In this document: positions 26,711 through 36,730 of the stretch, in pieces | Layout of the letters: each line of letters begins with the position of its first letter | How positions within the stretch are numbered: the first letter of the stretch is position 1 | Assembly: GCA_958295645.1 (NCBI GenBank) | Contig: OY282361.1 | Location: forward strand, 1,516,501 to 1,580,500 | Direction of reading: 5' to 3' | From: Longimicrobiales bacterium | Lineage (GTDB): Bacteria; Gemmatimonadota; Gemmatimonadetes; Longimicrobiales; Gaopeijiaceae | DNA length: 64,000 nt | Notes under the pieces: model-generated | Database searches by the model: none | What the model saw: only the letters and a program-made list of their open reading frames with translations | Told to the model about the DNA's origin: nothing | Program-made: the position numbers and the translations under genes

Positions 26711-29700
26711 TTGACGAGAGACGGCGACTGGGCGGCGGCGCGGGCGCGCGACTTGTTCGGCGGGGCCCCCCGGCGGTTGCCGGGCGAGTTGGACTTCAAC
26801 TTCCGCGTGGAAGGGCCGTGCGGCCCGGCGGTCTTGAAGCTTGCACCGGCCGGGCGACGGCCCGCGTTCGCACTCTTGGCGGCGTGCCTGGAACACCTGC
26901 GCGGCGCGGCGCTGCGGGCGCGAGTGCCGGCTCTCGTTTCCATCGACGCTCTCGCAGGGGGCCCGCGGGACGCTTCGGGCCCCGAAGTCGGCACCTTGAG
27001 CAACCCCGGCGGCGCTCCTCCCCGCATATCCGGCGACGCCCCGTGGGTTGCGCTGGCTGCCACGTTCGTGGAAGGCGAGACGCTGGCCGTCGCGCGCCCG
27101 CGTCCCATGAGCGTCCTCGAAGAGCTGGGCGCTCTCCTTGCTCAGCTCCAAGCCGCGCTGGACGACTTCGAGCACCCCAGTCTGGACCGCGACTTCCCCT
27201 GGCGCCTGGAATCGGCGCCCGCCCTCGTCCGGGAACGTCTGCGCGAACTCGATCCCCCTCTCGCCAAGGTCGTCGCCGAAACCGCGGACCGGGCCGCCCG
27301 CCGCCTCGATGCGGTTGCGGATCAGCTTCCCGCCGGCATCGTCCACAACGACGCCAACGACCACAACGTGATCGTCGCCGCCTCGCCGGAAGGGCTCCGC
27401 CTCGCCGGCCTGATCGACTTCGGCGACCTGGCGCGCGGCTGGAGGGTCGCCGACCCCGCGATAGCCGCCGCCTACGCCATGATGGACTTGGCCGACCCCC
27501 TCGAAGCGGCCTGCGCCGTCGCGGGCGGCTACGCGTCGGTCGCTTCCCTCTCCGACGCGGAGTGCCGGGCGTTCCTGCCCCTGGCCGCGCTCCGGCTGTG
27601 CCTGTCGGTCTGCATTCAGGCCCGCCAGATGCGCGAGCAACCCGGCAACGAGTACTTGGCGGTCAGCCAGCGGCCCGCCCGCAAGCTGCTTCGGCGGCTC
27701 GCGGAGTCCGACTGGCGCCTGGCCGAATTCAGAGTCCGCGACGCCTGCGGCCTCGTCCCCAATCCCAGCGCGAACGCCGTCGTTTCCTGGATGAGGGAAG
27801 CCGCACCCCGATCCCCCGTCCTGCCCCGCGACCGCCTCGCCACGCCGACCGTCCTCGACCTGTCCGTCGCGAGCCTGGACCTGCCGCATCCCGAGGATCT
27901 CGCCCGGGAAGGCGCCTTGGAGGCATGGATCGCAGAAGAAATGGCCGCCTGCGGCGCCACCGCCGGAGTGGGTCGCTACGGCGAGCCCCGGCTGCTCTAC
28001 GACGCCCCTTCGTTCGCGACCGAAGGCAACGACGGCCCCGGCGCGCGCACCGTGCACATGGGGCTCGACTTGTTCGCCCCTCCGGGCACGCCTGTCCGTT
28101 CGCCGCTGCCCGGCACGGTGGTCTCGGTGGCCGACAACGCCGGGCGGCTCGACTACGGCCCCACCGTGGTGGTGCGCCACGCGACCGGTTGCGGAACCCT
28201 CTTCCACACGCTGTACGGGCACTTGAGCGCGGCCTCCCTGGCGAAGCGCTCCCCCGGCGAGAAGGTACGCGCGGGCGGCGTGCTGGGCTGGCTGGGAACG
28301 CCGAAGACGAACGGCGGCTGGCCTCCGCACCTGCACTTCCAGGTGATCGCGCTGGACTCGCTCGAGGACGAGCGGCGCGGCGCCGACGAGCGGGCGGGCG
28401 ACACGTGCGCCGCCGACAGGCCGACGGACGACGAGCGGGCGGGCGACACGCGCGCCGACGACAGCCGTCTGGACGACGAGCGAGCAGGCGACGGCGACTT
28501 CCCCGGAGTCGTGGAGGCCCGGCTCCGGCGCGTTTGGGAGTCGGTGCTGCCCGATCCCGCGCCGCTCGCCGGGCTGCCTTCGCCTTTCGCGGAATCGTTG
28601 CGGCCCGTGCCCGCTCCCGGCGAGGCGGCCGCCCGGATCAAGGCAGGCCGCGACCGTCGTTTGGCTCCATCCCTCGGTCTCTCGTACGACCGCCCCTTGC
28701 ACGTCGTCCGCGGCCTCGCGCAACACCTGTTCGACGCTTCCGGGCGGCGTTATCTGGACGTCGTGAACAACGTGGCGCACGTCGGGCACGCCAACCGGCG
28801 GGTCGCCCGCGCCATCGCACGCCAGTCCCGCGTGCTCAACACCAACACCCGCTACCTGCACGAGGAGATCGTGGCGCTCTCGGAGGAACTCGCGGCCCGC
28901 TTCCCGCCCGGACTGGACGTGGTCTTCCTGGTCTGTTCCGGGAGCGAGGCCAACGAGCTGGCGCTGCGCTTGGCCCGCCACTACACGCGACGCGAGGGCG
29001 TGGTCGTGCTGGAGGGAGCCTACCACGGCAACACTGGAGGGCTCGTCGAGATCAGCCCCTACAAGTTCGACGGCCCCGGCGGCGGCGGACGAAGCGCGCG
29101 CGTGGCGGTGGCGCCGATGCCCGATCCGTACCGGGGACTGCACCGGCGCACCGAGGGCCTAGGCGACGCGGAGCTGGCCCGGTCGTACGCGGCAGGGGTC
29201 CGAGAAGCCGCCGAGCGCTTGAGCGGCGCAGGCGGGACCGCCCGGGGCCGGAGCCGCGCGGGCGTGGACGTGGGCGGCACAAGCCGCGGCAGTGCGGGCG
29301 CGGCTCGCGAGGACGCGGACAACGCAGAGGTAGGCGTGGCCGCGTTCGTCGCCGAAGCCATGCTGGGATGCGGCGGCCAAGTCGAGCCCCCGGCGGGATA
29401 TCTCCGGGCCGCCTTCGAACATGTGCGCCGGGTCGGCGGACTCTGCATCGCAGACGAAGTGCAGACCGGCTTCGGGCGCGTCGGAGACGCCTTCTGGGCC
29501 TTCGAGCTCCAAGAGGCGACGCCGGACATCGTCACGCTGGGCAAGCCCATGGGGAACGGCCATCCCGTCGGCGCCGTCGTGACGACCCGCGAGATCGCCG
29601 ACGCCTTCGCCAACGGCATGGAGTACTTCAACACGTTCGGCGGCAACCCCGTGGCCTGCGTGGCGGCGCGGGCGGCGCTGGCCGAAGTCCGCGACCGGGG

Positions 29701-30058
29701 GCTGCAGGAGCACGCCAAGCAGGTCGGCGATTTCTTCCTGGCGCAGCTCCGGGAACTGGAGAGCCCGGCCGTGGGCGACGTGCGGGGCCGGGGACTGTTC
29801 CTGGGCGTCGAGCTGGTGCGGAGCCGCGAGGGACGCGAGCCCTTCCCCAAGGCCTGCCGCTACGTGGTGAACCGGATGCGCGACCGCGGCATCCTCATGA
29901 GCACCGACGGCCCCGACGCCAACGTGCTCAAGATCAAGCCGCCCATGGTGTTCGAGCGCTCCGACGCCGCCCGCGTCGTCGAGGAGCTGGACGCGATCCT
30001 GCAAGAGACGCCGGTCTTGGCCAAACCGAGCCGACCGATTCGGGCATCTGCAGGCTGA
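26711..30058 (+). CDS. Three-domain fusion: APH kinase, M23 peptidase, class III aminotransferase
   Basis: An 1115-residue protein from a TTG start at 26711. Residues about 1-340 are an aminoglycoside-phosphotransferase-like kinase with HNDANDHN (His212, Asp214) and LIDFGD (Asp236). Residues about 430-560 are a LytM/M23 fold with all zinc ligands, His449-x3-Asp453 and His540-x-His542. Residues about 640-1115 are a class III PLP aminotransferase with [25 protein letters not shown] and Lys945 in LGKPMGNG. The same order occurs in a known family related to ethanolamine-phosphate phospho-lyase (AGXT2L1), so phosphorylation followed by PLP chemistry on an amino-alcohol is plausible. Acidic DERAGD repeats (about residues 555-595) and a Gly/Arg insert (about 840-870) are low-complexity additions. 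Confidence 0.88.
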   Translation: MTRDGDWAAARARDLFGGAPRRLPGELDFNFRVEGPCGPAVLKLAPAGRRPAFALLAACLEHLRGAALRARVPALVSIDALAGGPRDASGPEVGTLSNPGGAPPRISGDAPWVALAATFVEGETLAVARPRPMSVLEELGALLAQLQAALDDFEHPSLDRDFPWRLESAPALVRERLRELDPPLAKVVAETADRAARRLDAVADQLPAGIVHNDANDHNVIVAASPEGLRLAGLIDFGDLARGWRVADPAIAAAYAMMDLADPLEAACAVAGGYASVASLSDAECRAFLPLAALRLCLSVCIQARQMREQPGNEYLAVSQRPARKLLRRLAESDWRLAEFRVRDACGLVPNPSANAVVSWMREAAPRSPVLPRDRLATPTVLDLSVASLDLPHPEDLAREGALEAWIAEEMAACGATAGVGRYGEPRLLYDAPSFATEGNDGPGARTVHMGLDLFAPPGTPVRSPLPGTVVSVADNAGRLDYGPTVVVRHATGCGTLFHTLYGHLSAASLAKRSPGEKVRAGGVLGWLGTPKTNGGWPPHLHFQVIALDSLEDERRGADERAGDTCAADRPTDDERAGDTRADDSRLDDERAGDGDFPGVVEARLRRVWESVLPDPAPLAGLPSPFAESLRPVPAPGEAAARIKAGRDRRLAPSLGLSYDRPLHVVRGLAQHLFDASGRRYLDVVNNVAHVGHANRRVARAIARQSRVLNTNTRYLHEEIVALSEELAARFPPGLDVVFLVCSGSEANELALRLARHYTRREGVVVLEGAYHGNTGGLVEISPYKFDGPGGGGRSARVAVAPMPDPYRGLHRRTEGLGDAELARSYAAGVREAAERLSGAGGTARGRSRAGVDVGGTSRGSAGAAREDADNAEVGVAAFVAEAMLGCGGQVEPPAGYLRAAFEHVRRVGGLCIADEVQTGFGRVGDAFWAFELQEATPDIVTLGKPMGNGHPVGAVVTTREIADAFANGMEYFNTFGGNPVACVAARAALAEVRDRGLQEHAKQVGDFFLAQLRELESPAVGDVRGRGLFLGVELVRSREGREPFPKACRYVVNRMRDRGILMSTDGPDANVLKIKPPMVFERSDAARVVEELDAILQETPVLAKPSRPIRASAG

Positions 30059-30375
30059 GGCGCCACAACCTCGTCACGACCCAGAGGTAGCCGGCCGAGT
30101 CTTGCCCGAAGCCAATTATGGTTGGCGCCGGAGGCCTTCGCGGGTCGTCTGGAAACGGCGCCTCGTCGTCATGATCCGGAAACCACTCCGCCTGGCGGGA
30201 GTACGAAGGTCATTGCCGCCACGGCGGCGGTTCGGAAGCATGAATGCGTCATGACGACTTCCTTGTTTCCGGGGAACTAGTCGCCCGCTCCTATATGCCG
30301 AGCTTATGCACATTCGACAGCAAGACACGACAATCGGTGGCCGCGCCGAGATGCGTGCGACAAGGCTGGGCAGTC
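30059..30375. other. Intergenic region between convergent genes
   Basis: A 317-bp gap between the convergent fusion gene and pdxH. No gene was recognised. It is less GC-rich than its flanks near 30240-30320. A compact inverted repeat GCCGCC-AC-GGCGGC at 30215-30228 and a weaker GCCAA/TTGGC pair at 30111-30126 could act in transcription termination; neither is followed by a clear T-run. Confidence 0.4.
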
Positions 30376-30981
30376 TTACGGAAAGAGCCGCCTGCGCGTC
30401 CACAACCCCTCGGCGGAGCGAGCGTACACGAACCGGTCGTGCAACCGAGAGTCGCTCTCTTGCCAGAACTCGATCACCTCCGGCGCGATGCGGTAGCCGT
30501 TCCAATGCGGCGGCCTTGGCACCGGACCGCCGGAGAAACGGGCTTCGATCTCCCGGACGCGCGCTTCCAGTTCGGCGCGGGAAGCGAGTTCGCTGCTCTG
30601 CTTCGACGCCCACGCTCCGATCCGGCTGCCGCGAGGCCGCGAGGCGAAGTAGGCGTTGGCCTGGTTCGCGGGCACGGGCTCGACTGGGCCGCGAATCCGC
30701 ACTTGCCGGCGCAGGGGCTCCCAGTAGAACGTCATCGCCGCACGCGGATGCGCCGCCAGCGACCGGCCTTTGCGCGAGCCAGCGTTCGTGTAGAAGACGA
30801 ATCCGGCCGGGGAGAATCCCTTCATCAGCACCATCCGGCCGTCCAGACCCCCGTCCGGCGCCAAGGTGGACAGGCAGGCGGCCTCGGCGAACGCCATCCG
30901 CGGATCCGCCTCCGCCTCGGCGAACCACTTCGCAAACAGGGCGATCGGATCGGACGGCAGGTCCGCGGCGCGCAGGGTCAC
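30376..30981 (-). CDS. pdxH: Pyridoxamine 5'-phosphate oxidase
   Basis: A 201-residue FMN enzyme that oxidises pyridoxamine or pyridoxine phosphate to PLP. Diagnostic segments are DGRMVLMKGFSPAGFVFYTN, SRKGRSLAAHPRAAMTFYW, RQVRIRGPVE, FASRPRGSRIGAWAS and the C-terminal WQESDSRLHDRFVY. The length is normal. It starts 1 bp after the stop of the TIGR01777 epimerase gene and ends the rpiA-rpe-epimerase-pdxH operon. Confidence 0.94.
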   Translation of the reverse strand: MTLRAADLPSDPIALFAKWFAEAEADPRMAFAEAACLSTLAPDGGLDGRMVLMKGFSPAGFVFYTNAGSRKGRSLAAHPRAAMTFYWEPLRRQVRIRGPVEPVPANQANAYFASRPRGSRIGAWASKQSSELASRAELEARVREIEARFSGGPVPRPPHWNGYRIAPEVIEFWQESDSRLHDRFVYARSAEGLWTRRRLFP

Positions 30982-30982
30982 G

Positions 30983-32356
30983 TCACGCGCCTCGTCCCAG
31001 CTGGAAGGCCAGCGACTCCTCGACGCCTTCGAAGGCGAAGCGAAAGCCGGTCTGTTGGGCGGCCTCGGGCAGCACGCGGGCGCCCTCGAGCAGGAGCGTC
31101 GTCCCCATCTCGCCGAACATGGCCTTGACGGCCAACGAGGGCACCGGCACCAGCGAGGGCCGATGGAGCGCCCGGCCCAAGGCGGTCGCGAAGGTGGCGT
31201 TGGAGACGGGATGCGGCGCCGTGGCGTTCACCGGGCCGCGAACCGAAGGCGTGGCGACGGCGTGCAGCACGAGACCCAGCAGGTCGTCGTGGTCGATCCA
31301 GCTGACGAACTGGCGCCCCGTCCCCAGGCGGCCGCCCATGCCCAGCTTGAACGGCAGCAGCATGGAGCCCAGCGCGCCTCCCGCGGGACTCAGCACCAGA
31401 CCCGTGCGCAACAACACGACGCGGATGCCGGATCGCTTGGCTTTGGCGGCCTCCGCTTCCCAAGCGCGGCAAAGGTCGGGCAGGAATCCCCGGCCGGGTT
31501 CGCTGGACTCGGTGATGCGCTCCGCGCCGCGGTTGCCGTACCAGCCGATCGCGGAGGCCGAGACGAGCACGCGCGGCGGGCGCCTCAGCTGGTTCAGCGC
31601 CTCCACGAGCACGCGGGTGCCGACGATGCGGCTGCGTTGGATGGCCGTCTTCTTGCCGGGCGTCCATCGGCTGCCGGCCAAGTTCTCGCCCGCCAAGTGC
31701 ACCACGGCGTCCACGCCTTCCAGGCCGGCGCGGTCGATTCGGCCTTCCATGGGGTCCCAGGCGATCTCGTTTCGGGCGGGGTCGGGCTTGCGGCGAACCA
31801 CGGAGACGACGGCGTGCCCTCCGGTGGTCAGGAAGTGGCGGAGCGCTTCGCCCACGAGTCCGCTCGACCCCGTCACGGCCACGGTCAGCGGTTGGCCGGA
31901 AAGCGCCGCGTGCCGGCCCAGATCGTGGGCGAGGCGCTGCTGCCGAAACGCCGCCATCCGCTTCATCTCGCGCTCCACCGCGGGCGCCGCGAAGACGGTC
32001 GAGGCAGGAGCGGCCGGGGGCTCCCAGGCGATCCGGTCGCGCAGGCGCGTTCCCTGGCCCGCCGGCTCGAACTCGTGCGTGTGCTTCCACGACCGGAACG
32101 GCCCGCTCTCCTGCTCGTCGCGAAAGAGGCGCCCCGGCTCGAAGGCGGTGTGGCGGAGCTTCCAGTCGAACTTGACCGGGCCGCGCTCGACGCGGACGTG
32201 GACGCGCCCGCCGTCGGAGACCTCGCCTTGCCGCGACACCACGCGCGCGTGCGCCCACGGAGGAATCAGCCGTTCGAGCGCCCCCGGCCGCATGTGCCAG
32301 TCGAACACGTCCCCGGCGGGGAAAGGAACCTCGCTCTCGCAGACGAACTCGGGCAC
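30983..32356 (-). CDS. TIGR01777-family epimerase with N-terminal SRPBCC domain
   Basis: A 457-residue protein. Residues about 1-150 form an SRPBCC ligand-binding domain (FVCESEVPFPAGDVFDWH, HTHEFEPAGQGTRLRDRI). Residues about 155-457 form an NAD(P)-binding SDR-type domain, with TVAVTGSSGLVGEALRHFL, DAVVHLAGENLAGSRWTPGKK and SASAIGWYGNRG, which are hallmarks of the TIGR01777 (YfcH) group. The reaction is unknown. It lies 12 bp after rpe and 1 bp before pdxH. Confidence 0.9.
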   Translation of the reverse strand: MPEFVCESEVPFPAGDVFDWHMRPGALERLIPPWAHARVVSRQGEVSDGGRVHVRVERGPVKFDWKLRHTAFEPGRLFRDEQESGPFRSWKHTHEFEPAGQGTRLRDRIAWEPPAAPASTVFAAPAVEREMKRMAAFRQQRLAHDLGRHAALSGQPLTVAVTGSSGLVGEALRHFLTTGGHAVVSVVRRKPDPARNEIAWDPMEGRIDRAGLEGVDAVVHLAGENLAGSRWTPGKKTAIQRSRIVGTRVLVEALNQLRRPPRVLVSASAIGWYGNRGAERITESSEPGRGFLPDLCRAWEAEAAKAKRSGIRVVLLRTGLVLSPAGGALGSMLLPFKLGMGGRLGTGRQFVSWIDHDDLLGLVLHAVATPSVRGPVNATAPHPVSNATFATALGRALHRPSLVPVPSLAVKAMFGEMGTTLLLEGARVLPEAAQQTGFRFAFEGVEESLAFQLGRGA

Positions 32357-32368
32357 CGGTCTCCTCTC

Positions 32369-33034
32369 CTAGGGCGCGATCGATCGACGAATCGCCGCCA
32401 GGCCGGCCGCCGCGCCGTCCGTGTGTCCGAACACGGCCGAGCCCGCCACCAAGACGGTAGCGCCCGCCTGCACCAGACCGGGCGCCGTCTCCGGGCTCAC
32501 GCCGCCGTCCACTTCGATCTCGACCCAGCCCCGGCGGCTCTCGCCCACGAGCGCACGGGCCCGCGCAACCTTGCTCACGGAGGCGGGGATGAAGGCCTGG
32601 CCGCCGAATCCGGGGTTGACCGACATCACCAGGAGAAGATCGGCCAAGTCCAGCGCGTCCTCGACGGCGCTCAGCGGCGTGGCCGGGTTGAGCGCCACGC
32701 CCGCCCGCTTCCCCAGCTCGCGGATGCGGGACAGCGTGCGGTGCAGGTGCTGGCAGGTCTCGGCGTGCACGGTGATCACGTCCGCGCCGGCCCCGGCGAA
32801 CGCGTCCAGGTAGCGGTCGGGGTGCGCGATCATGAGATGCACGTCCAGGACGCGCTCGGTGACTTCCCGCACGGCCCGAACCACCAACGGTCCGATCGTG
32901 ATGTTGGGGACGAAGCGGCCGTCCATCACGTCGATGTGGATCCACTCGGCCCCGGCCGCGTCGACACGCCGCACTTCGTCCCCCAGCTCCGCGAACCGGC
33001 AGCTCAGGATCGAAGGCGCGAGCTTCGCGGTCAC
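32369..33034 (-). CDS. rpe: Ribulose-phosphate 3-epimerase
   Basis: A 221-residue TIM barrel interconverting ribulose 5-phosphate and xylulose 5-phosphate in the pentose phosphate pathway. Motifs in order are KLAPSILSCRFAELGDEV, WIHIDVMDGRFVPNITIGP, DVHLMIAHPDRY, MSVNPGFGGQAFIP and EVDGGVSPETAP, including the metal-binding His and Asp residues. Complete. It lies 73 bp after rpiA and 12 bp before the epimerase gene. Confidence 0.95.
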   Translation of the reverse strand: MTAKLAPSILSCRFAELGDEVRRVDAAGAEWIHIDVMDGRFVPNITIGPLVVRAVREVTERVLDVHLMIAHPDRYLDAFAGAGADVITVHAETCQHLHRTLSRIRELGKRAGVALNPATPLSAVEDALDLADLLLVMSVNPGFGGQAFIPASVSKVARARALVGESRRGWVEIEVDGGVSPETAPGLVQAGATVLVAGSAVFGHTDGAAAGLAAIRRSIAP

Positions 33035-33107
33035 GGCAGCCCTCCCGCCGAAGCAACCAGCCCTCCGATCGCGGCAACCCTCCCTGCCGTGGCCTCGATC
33101 TTCGCGG

Positions 33108-33863
33108 TCACGAAGAAGCCTCCCGCCGCAGAAGCCGCACGCCGTCCCCGCCCGCGACCAGCGCTTCGCCGGCCAGGCCCAGGAACAGTCCCGACTCGAC
33201 CAGCCCGGCCCGGCCCGCGATCCGCCGATCCAGGCCGGCCGCGTCTTCGATGCCGTCCTCGAACCAGCAATCGACGACGACGTGTCCGTTGTCCGTGAGC
33301 AGGGGCCGTCCGTCCGCGTCCTTGCGCAACACGGGTCGCGCGCCCAAGTCCTCCAGCCATCGCACCTGGTCCGCCGCCCCGAACGGCACCGCCTCGACCG
33401 GCAAAGGCGCCCGCTCGCCCAGCCGCCTCACGAGCTTGGCCTCGTCCACGATCACCAGCATGCGGTCCGCGGCCTGGGCCACGACCTTCTCGCGCAGCAA
33501 CGCGCCCCCCAAGCCCTTGACGAGCCCCAGGTCCGGCGCCACTTCGTCCGCCCCGTCCACGACCAAGTCCGGACGGCCGACTTCGCCCCCCGGGGCCAGC
33601 GGAATGCCCAGCTCCGCCGCCTGCTCTTCGGTCCGCACCGACGTCGGCACTCCGAGCACGCCAGGAAGCTCCTCCCGCCCGATCCGCTCCGCCAAGCACC
33701 GCAGGAAGCAGGCCACCGTGGAGCCCGTCCCGAGGCCGAGGCGCATCCCCGGCTCCACGCGCCGGGCCGCCTCCATGCCCGCCATTTCCTTGAGTTCGTC
33801 GACGGAGTATCGGGGCAAGTTCCCGGGGCCGGGCTGCGAGTCGTGTCGAACCGCCTTCGGCAC
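33108..33863 (-). CDS. rpiA: Ribose-5-phosphate isomerase A
   Basis: A 251-residue RpiA that interconverts ribose 5-phosphate and ribulose 5-phosphate. It shows the phosphate loop GLGTGSTVACFL, the catalytic region DGADEVAPDLGLVKGLGGALLREK (in two parts DGADEVAPDLGLVKG and GGALLREK) and IVDEAKLV. The roughly 20 extra N-terminal residues over typical RpiA suggest that a downstream start is possible. First gene of the operon with rpe; divergent from aroF. Confidence 0.93.
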   Translation of the reverse strand: MPKAVRHDSQPGPGNLPRYSVDELKEMAGMEAARRVEPGMRLGLGTGSTVACFLRCLAERIGREELPGVLGVPTSVRTEEQAAELGIPLAPGGEVGRPDLVVDGADEVAPDLGLVKGLGGALLREKVVAQAADRMLVIVDEAKLVRRLGERAPLPVEAVPFGAADQVRWLEDLGARPVLRKDADGRPLLTDNGHVVVDCWFEDGIEDAAGLDRRIAGRAGLVESGLFLGLAGEALVAGGDGVRLLRREASS

Positions 33864-34202
33864 GGCAATCTATCCCTAGCGCCGGGCCGATCCAAGGGGC
33901 GAGGGAGCTGGGCCGGGAAGACGGCGCCGGTCCGAGGAAGCCGCGGGCGCCGCCCGAACGACAAGAGGGACGGCCGCCGTCGGACCGATGAAGCGTCGTC
34001 CAAAGCGACGGGGCGTCCTCCGGGGGAATTCCCCGCGGGCGGCCCAGAGGCGAGCTTTCTTGCTCCGGCGCTCGCGTTTCTCGCCGGCATTCACGTCTTG
34101 CGCGGACATTCGCGGCCAACCCCGGCGTCCCAGCGGCATGTTCCGCGGCGTCCGTCCGGGGCGCCGCGCCGGTACCGACCCCGCCCCAAGAGGACCGAAA
34201 CC
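33864..34202. other. Divergent intergenic region upstream of rpiA and aroF
   Basis: A 339-bp region that must hold the promoters of both rpiA and aroF. No clear sigma-70 boxes were found. An AAGAGGACC purine tract 8-16 bp before the aroF ATG is a plausible ribosome binding site. A 72-codon Arg-rich frame that ends overlapping the aroF start has no similarity or aromatic-codon run and was not called. Confidence 0.4.
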
Positions 34203-35219
34203 ATGATCATCGTCACCCGCAAGGGCATCTCGCCCGAAGAAATCGACCGCATTCGCGAGCGCGTCGAGGCGCTCGGGCTTCGCACGCACGTCTCCGTCGG
34301 CGAGACGCGCACCGTCATCGGCTGCATCGGCGACGAAGCGCGCTTGGCCCACGTTCCGCTGTTGTCGGTGCCGGGGGTGCAGTCGGTGCATCCCGTCATG
34401 CGGCCCTACAAGCTGGCCGCACGGGACTTCAACGCCGACAAAACCACCAAGGTGCGGGTCGGCGACCGCGTCTTCGGCGGCAGGGCCTGCCTCGTGGCCG
34501 CCGGTCCTTGCTCGGTGGAAGGCGAGGCCATGATGAAGGAGACGGGCTCGGCCGTGGCCGCGGCGGGGGCCGCCCTGCTGCGCGGAGGCGCGTTCAAGCC
34601 GCGCACCTCGCCCTATTCGTTCAGCGGGCTCAAGGAGGAAGGACTTCGCATCCTGGCCGAGGTTCGCGAGGAGACGGGCCTGCCCGTGGTCACGGAAGTG
34701 CTCGACCCCCGCCATGCGGAGCTGGTGGCGGGCTACGTGGACATGTTGCAGATCGGCGCCCGCAACATGCAGAACTTCGCTCTGCTGACCGAAGTCGGAC
34801 AGCTGCGGCGCCCGGTGCTGCTCAAGCGCGGCATGTCGGCCACGCTCAAGGATCTGCTGCTGGCCGCCGAGTACGTCATGGCGCGGGGCAACCTGCAAGT
34901 CGTGCTGTGCGAGCGGGGCATCCGGACCTTCGGCAAGGAAACGCGCAACACCTTCGACTTGGCGGCGATTCCCTGGCTCAAGCGGGAGACGCACCTTCCC
35001 GTGATCGCCGATCCGTCCCACGCGGGCGGACGCCGCGACCTGGTCGCGCCCCTGGGCTTCGCGGCCGTGGCGGCCGGCGCGGACGGTCTGATCGTGGAGG
35101 TTCATCCAGAGCCCGAGTCCGCCCTTTCGGACGGCGACCAGTCCCTTCTCTTCGGCGAGTTCGAGCGTCTGATGAGGGACCTCGCAGCCTTCGCGGGGGC
35201 GGCGGGACGCTCGCTGTAG
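34203..35219 (+). CDS. aroF: 3-deoxy-7-phosphoheptulonate (DAHP) synthase
   Basis: A 338-residue first enzyme of the shikimate pathway, condensing PEP and erythrose 4-phosphate. The first 70 or so residues are a ferredoxin-like regulatory domain (MIIVTRKGISPEEIDRIRE), as in the Thermotoga-type I-beta enzymes, which in relatives mediates feedback inhibition by Tyr or Phe. The catalytic barrel has LVAAGPCSVEGE, GGAFKPRTSPYSF, QIGARNMQNF, LLKRGM and VIADPSHAGGRRD. The ATG at 34203 gives the natural domain start. Convergent with argH. Confidence 0.93.
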   Translation: MIIVTRKGISPEEIDRIRERVEALGLRTHVSVGETRTVIGCIGDEARLAHVPLLSVPGVQSVHPVMRPYKLAARDFNADKTTKVRVGDRVFGGRACLVAAGPCSVEGEAMMKETGSAVAAAGAALLRGGAFKPRTSPYSFSGLKEEGLRILAEVREETGLPVVTEVLDPRHAELVAGYVDMLQIGARNMQNFALLTEVGQLRRPVLLKRGMSATLKDLLLAAEYVMARGNLQVVLCERGIRTFGKETRNTFDLAAIPWLKRETHLPVIADPSHAGGRRDLVAPLGFAAVAAGADGLIVEVHPEPESALSDGDQSLLFGEFERLMRDLAAFAGAAGRSL

Positions 35220-35299
35220 GAAGGGGCCGCCGCCCGCAAGGCGTGCGCTGCCGACCGGGAGGCGAGCGCCGCTAGCCAAAGGGAGGCCCCGCCGCCCTC

Positions 35300-36730
35300 C
35301 TAGCTCGGGGCGAGCGAAGCCAGCGCGGCGTCCAAGGAATCCAGCTGCGCCGCCATCGCCGTCTGCGCGGTGCCGCCGCGGACCGCGCGGGACTCGACCG
35401 AAGCGGCCGCGTCGAGGACCGGCGGCGCCCCGTCTCCGAAGGCGGGGTGCGCTTGGCACAGATCGGCGGGCCCGAGTTCGTCTAGGCGCTTGTCCTTGGC
35501 CTGGGCGGCCTGCACCAAGGCGGCCACGGCGTGGTGGCTCTCGCGGAACGGGACGCCCTTGCGCACCAGGTGGTCGGCCAAGTCGGTGGCCAGCAGCTCG
35601 GCGTCCAGGGCGCTCTCGATCGTACCGGCCGAGAACGAGAGGCTCTCCACGGCGCCCGCCATGACGCGCAACGAGAGGGCAAGCGTGTCCACCGAGTCGA
35701 AGAGGGCCTCCTTGTCCTCTTGCAGATCGCGGTTGTAGCCCGTCGGAAGGCCCTTGAGGACGAGGAGCAGGGCGTTCAGGTTGCCCACCAGCCGGCCCGT
35801 CCGCCCGCGCACCAGTTCGGCCGCGTCCGGATTGCGCTTCTGCGGCATCAGCGAAGAGCCAGTGGTGAACCCGCCGCCCAATCGCGCGAACCCGAATTCG
35901 GCAGTCGAGAAGAGGACGATGTCCTCCGCCAGCTGGGACAGGTGGACCCCGGTCATCGCCGCGGCGAAGAGCAGCCGCGCCGCCCAGTCGCGATCCGACA
36001 CCGCGTCGATCGAGTTCTCGGAGATCGCCGCGAACCCCAAGTCGGCGGCGAGGGCCTCGCGGTCCACCGGGAACGGGCAACCGGCGACCGCCCCCGAGCC
36101 GAGCGGCATCACGTCGCATTCGCGCTCCACCGCCGCCAGCGCCTCCAAGTCGCGCACCAGCGGCCAAGCTCGCGCCAGCAACCAGTGCGCCGCCGGAACC
36201 GGCTGAGCCCGCTGGAGGTGGGTGTACCCCGGCATCGCGAGGCCGGCGGCGTCCCTTGCCCGGTCGCGCAACGACTCGATCATGCGCACGTGCAGGCCCC
36301 GCAGGTCCCGGATCGCCTCCTTCCCCCAGAGGCGAAAGGCGGTCGCCACTTGATCGTTGCGCGAGCGCCCGGTGTGCAACTTGCCCCCCACCGGCCCCAC
36401 GGCCTCGGTGAGCAACCGCTCGATCACGGAGTGGACGTCCTCGTCGGGCAAGTCCTCCGGGCCGGGGAGCGCCTGGAGCTGGTTCGCGACTTGATCAAGA
36501 CCCTCGCACAGGCGCCGGGCCTCCGCCGCCGACAGGACGCCCGCGCCCTTGAGGCCGCCCACCCACGCCCGGCTTCCGCGCACGTCGTGAGGCCACAGAC
36601 GCCAGTCCACGTCCAAGGACCGGTTCAGCGCCTCCATGGCGGGGGCCAGTCCTCCCTCGAGAGGGCCACCCCAAATCGCGCGGGCGGTCTTGGGCGCCTC
36701 GGACGGCTTGGGCGCCTCGGACGACCTCAC
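35300..36730 (-). CDS. argH: Argininosuccinate lyase
   Basis: A 476-residue fumarase-superfamily enzyme releasing arginine and fumarate from argininosuccinate. It has the N-terminal AIWGG...APAMEALN region, HTGRSRNDQVATAFRLW, TPGYTHLQ-type PGYTHLQRAQPVP and the signature GSSLMPQKRNPD. A GTG start at 36730 is preferred: it lies upstream of the conserved IWGG segment and overlaps the argG stop as GTGA. A short repeated SEAPKP segment (a 15-bp DNA repeat) occupies the first 12 residues. Last gene of the receptor-argG-argH run. Confidence 0.93.
   Translation of the reverse strand: MRSSEAPKPSEAPKTARAIWGGPLEGGLAPAMEALNRSLDVDWRLWPHDVRGSRAWVGGLKGAGVLSAAEARRLCEGLDQVANQLQALPGPEDLPDEDVHSVIERLLTEAVGPVGGKLHTGRSRNDQVATAFRLWGKEAIRDLRGLHVRMIESLRDRARDAAGLAMPGYTHLQRAQPVPAAHWLLARAWPLVRDLEALAAVERECDVMPLGSGAVAGCPFPVDREALAADLGFAAISENSIDAVSDRDWAARLLFAAAMTGVHLSQLAEDIVLFSTAEFGFARLGGGFTTGSSLMPQKRNPDAAELVRGRTGRLVGNLNALLLVLKGLPTGYNRDLQEDKEALFDSVDTLALSLRVMAGAVESLSFSAGTIESALDAELLATDLADHLVRKGVPFRESHHAVAALVQAAQAKDKRLDELGPADLCQAHPAFGDGAPPVLDAAASVESRAVRGGTAQTAMAAQLDSLDAALASLAPS

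Noticed and set aside
28375-28500. Frameshift or recombination scar in the fusion gene at the DERAGD repeats
   Set aside because: The frame stays open and both flanking domains are complete; it reads as an in-frame repeat linker.
24734-29143. Very long minus-strand open frame opposite the nuclease and fusion genes
   Set aside because: It is the antisense shadow of two well-supported plus-strand genes; its translation has no motif or family features.
33988-34206. 72-codon Arg-rich frame whose stop overlaps the aroF start
   Set aside because: It has no aromatic-codon run expected of an attenuator leader, no ribosome binding site and composition typical of random GC-rich DNA.
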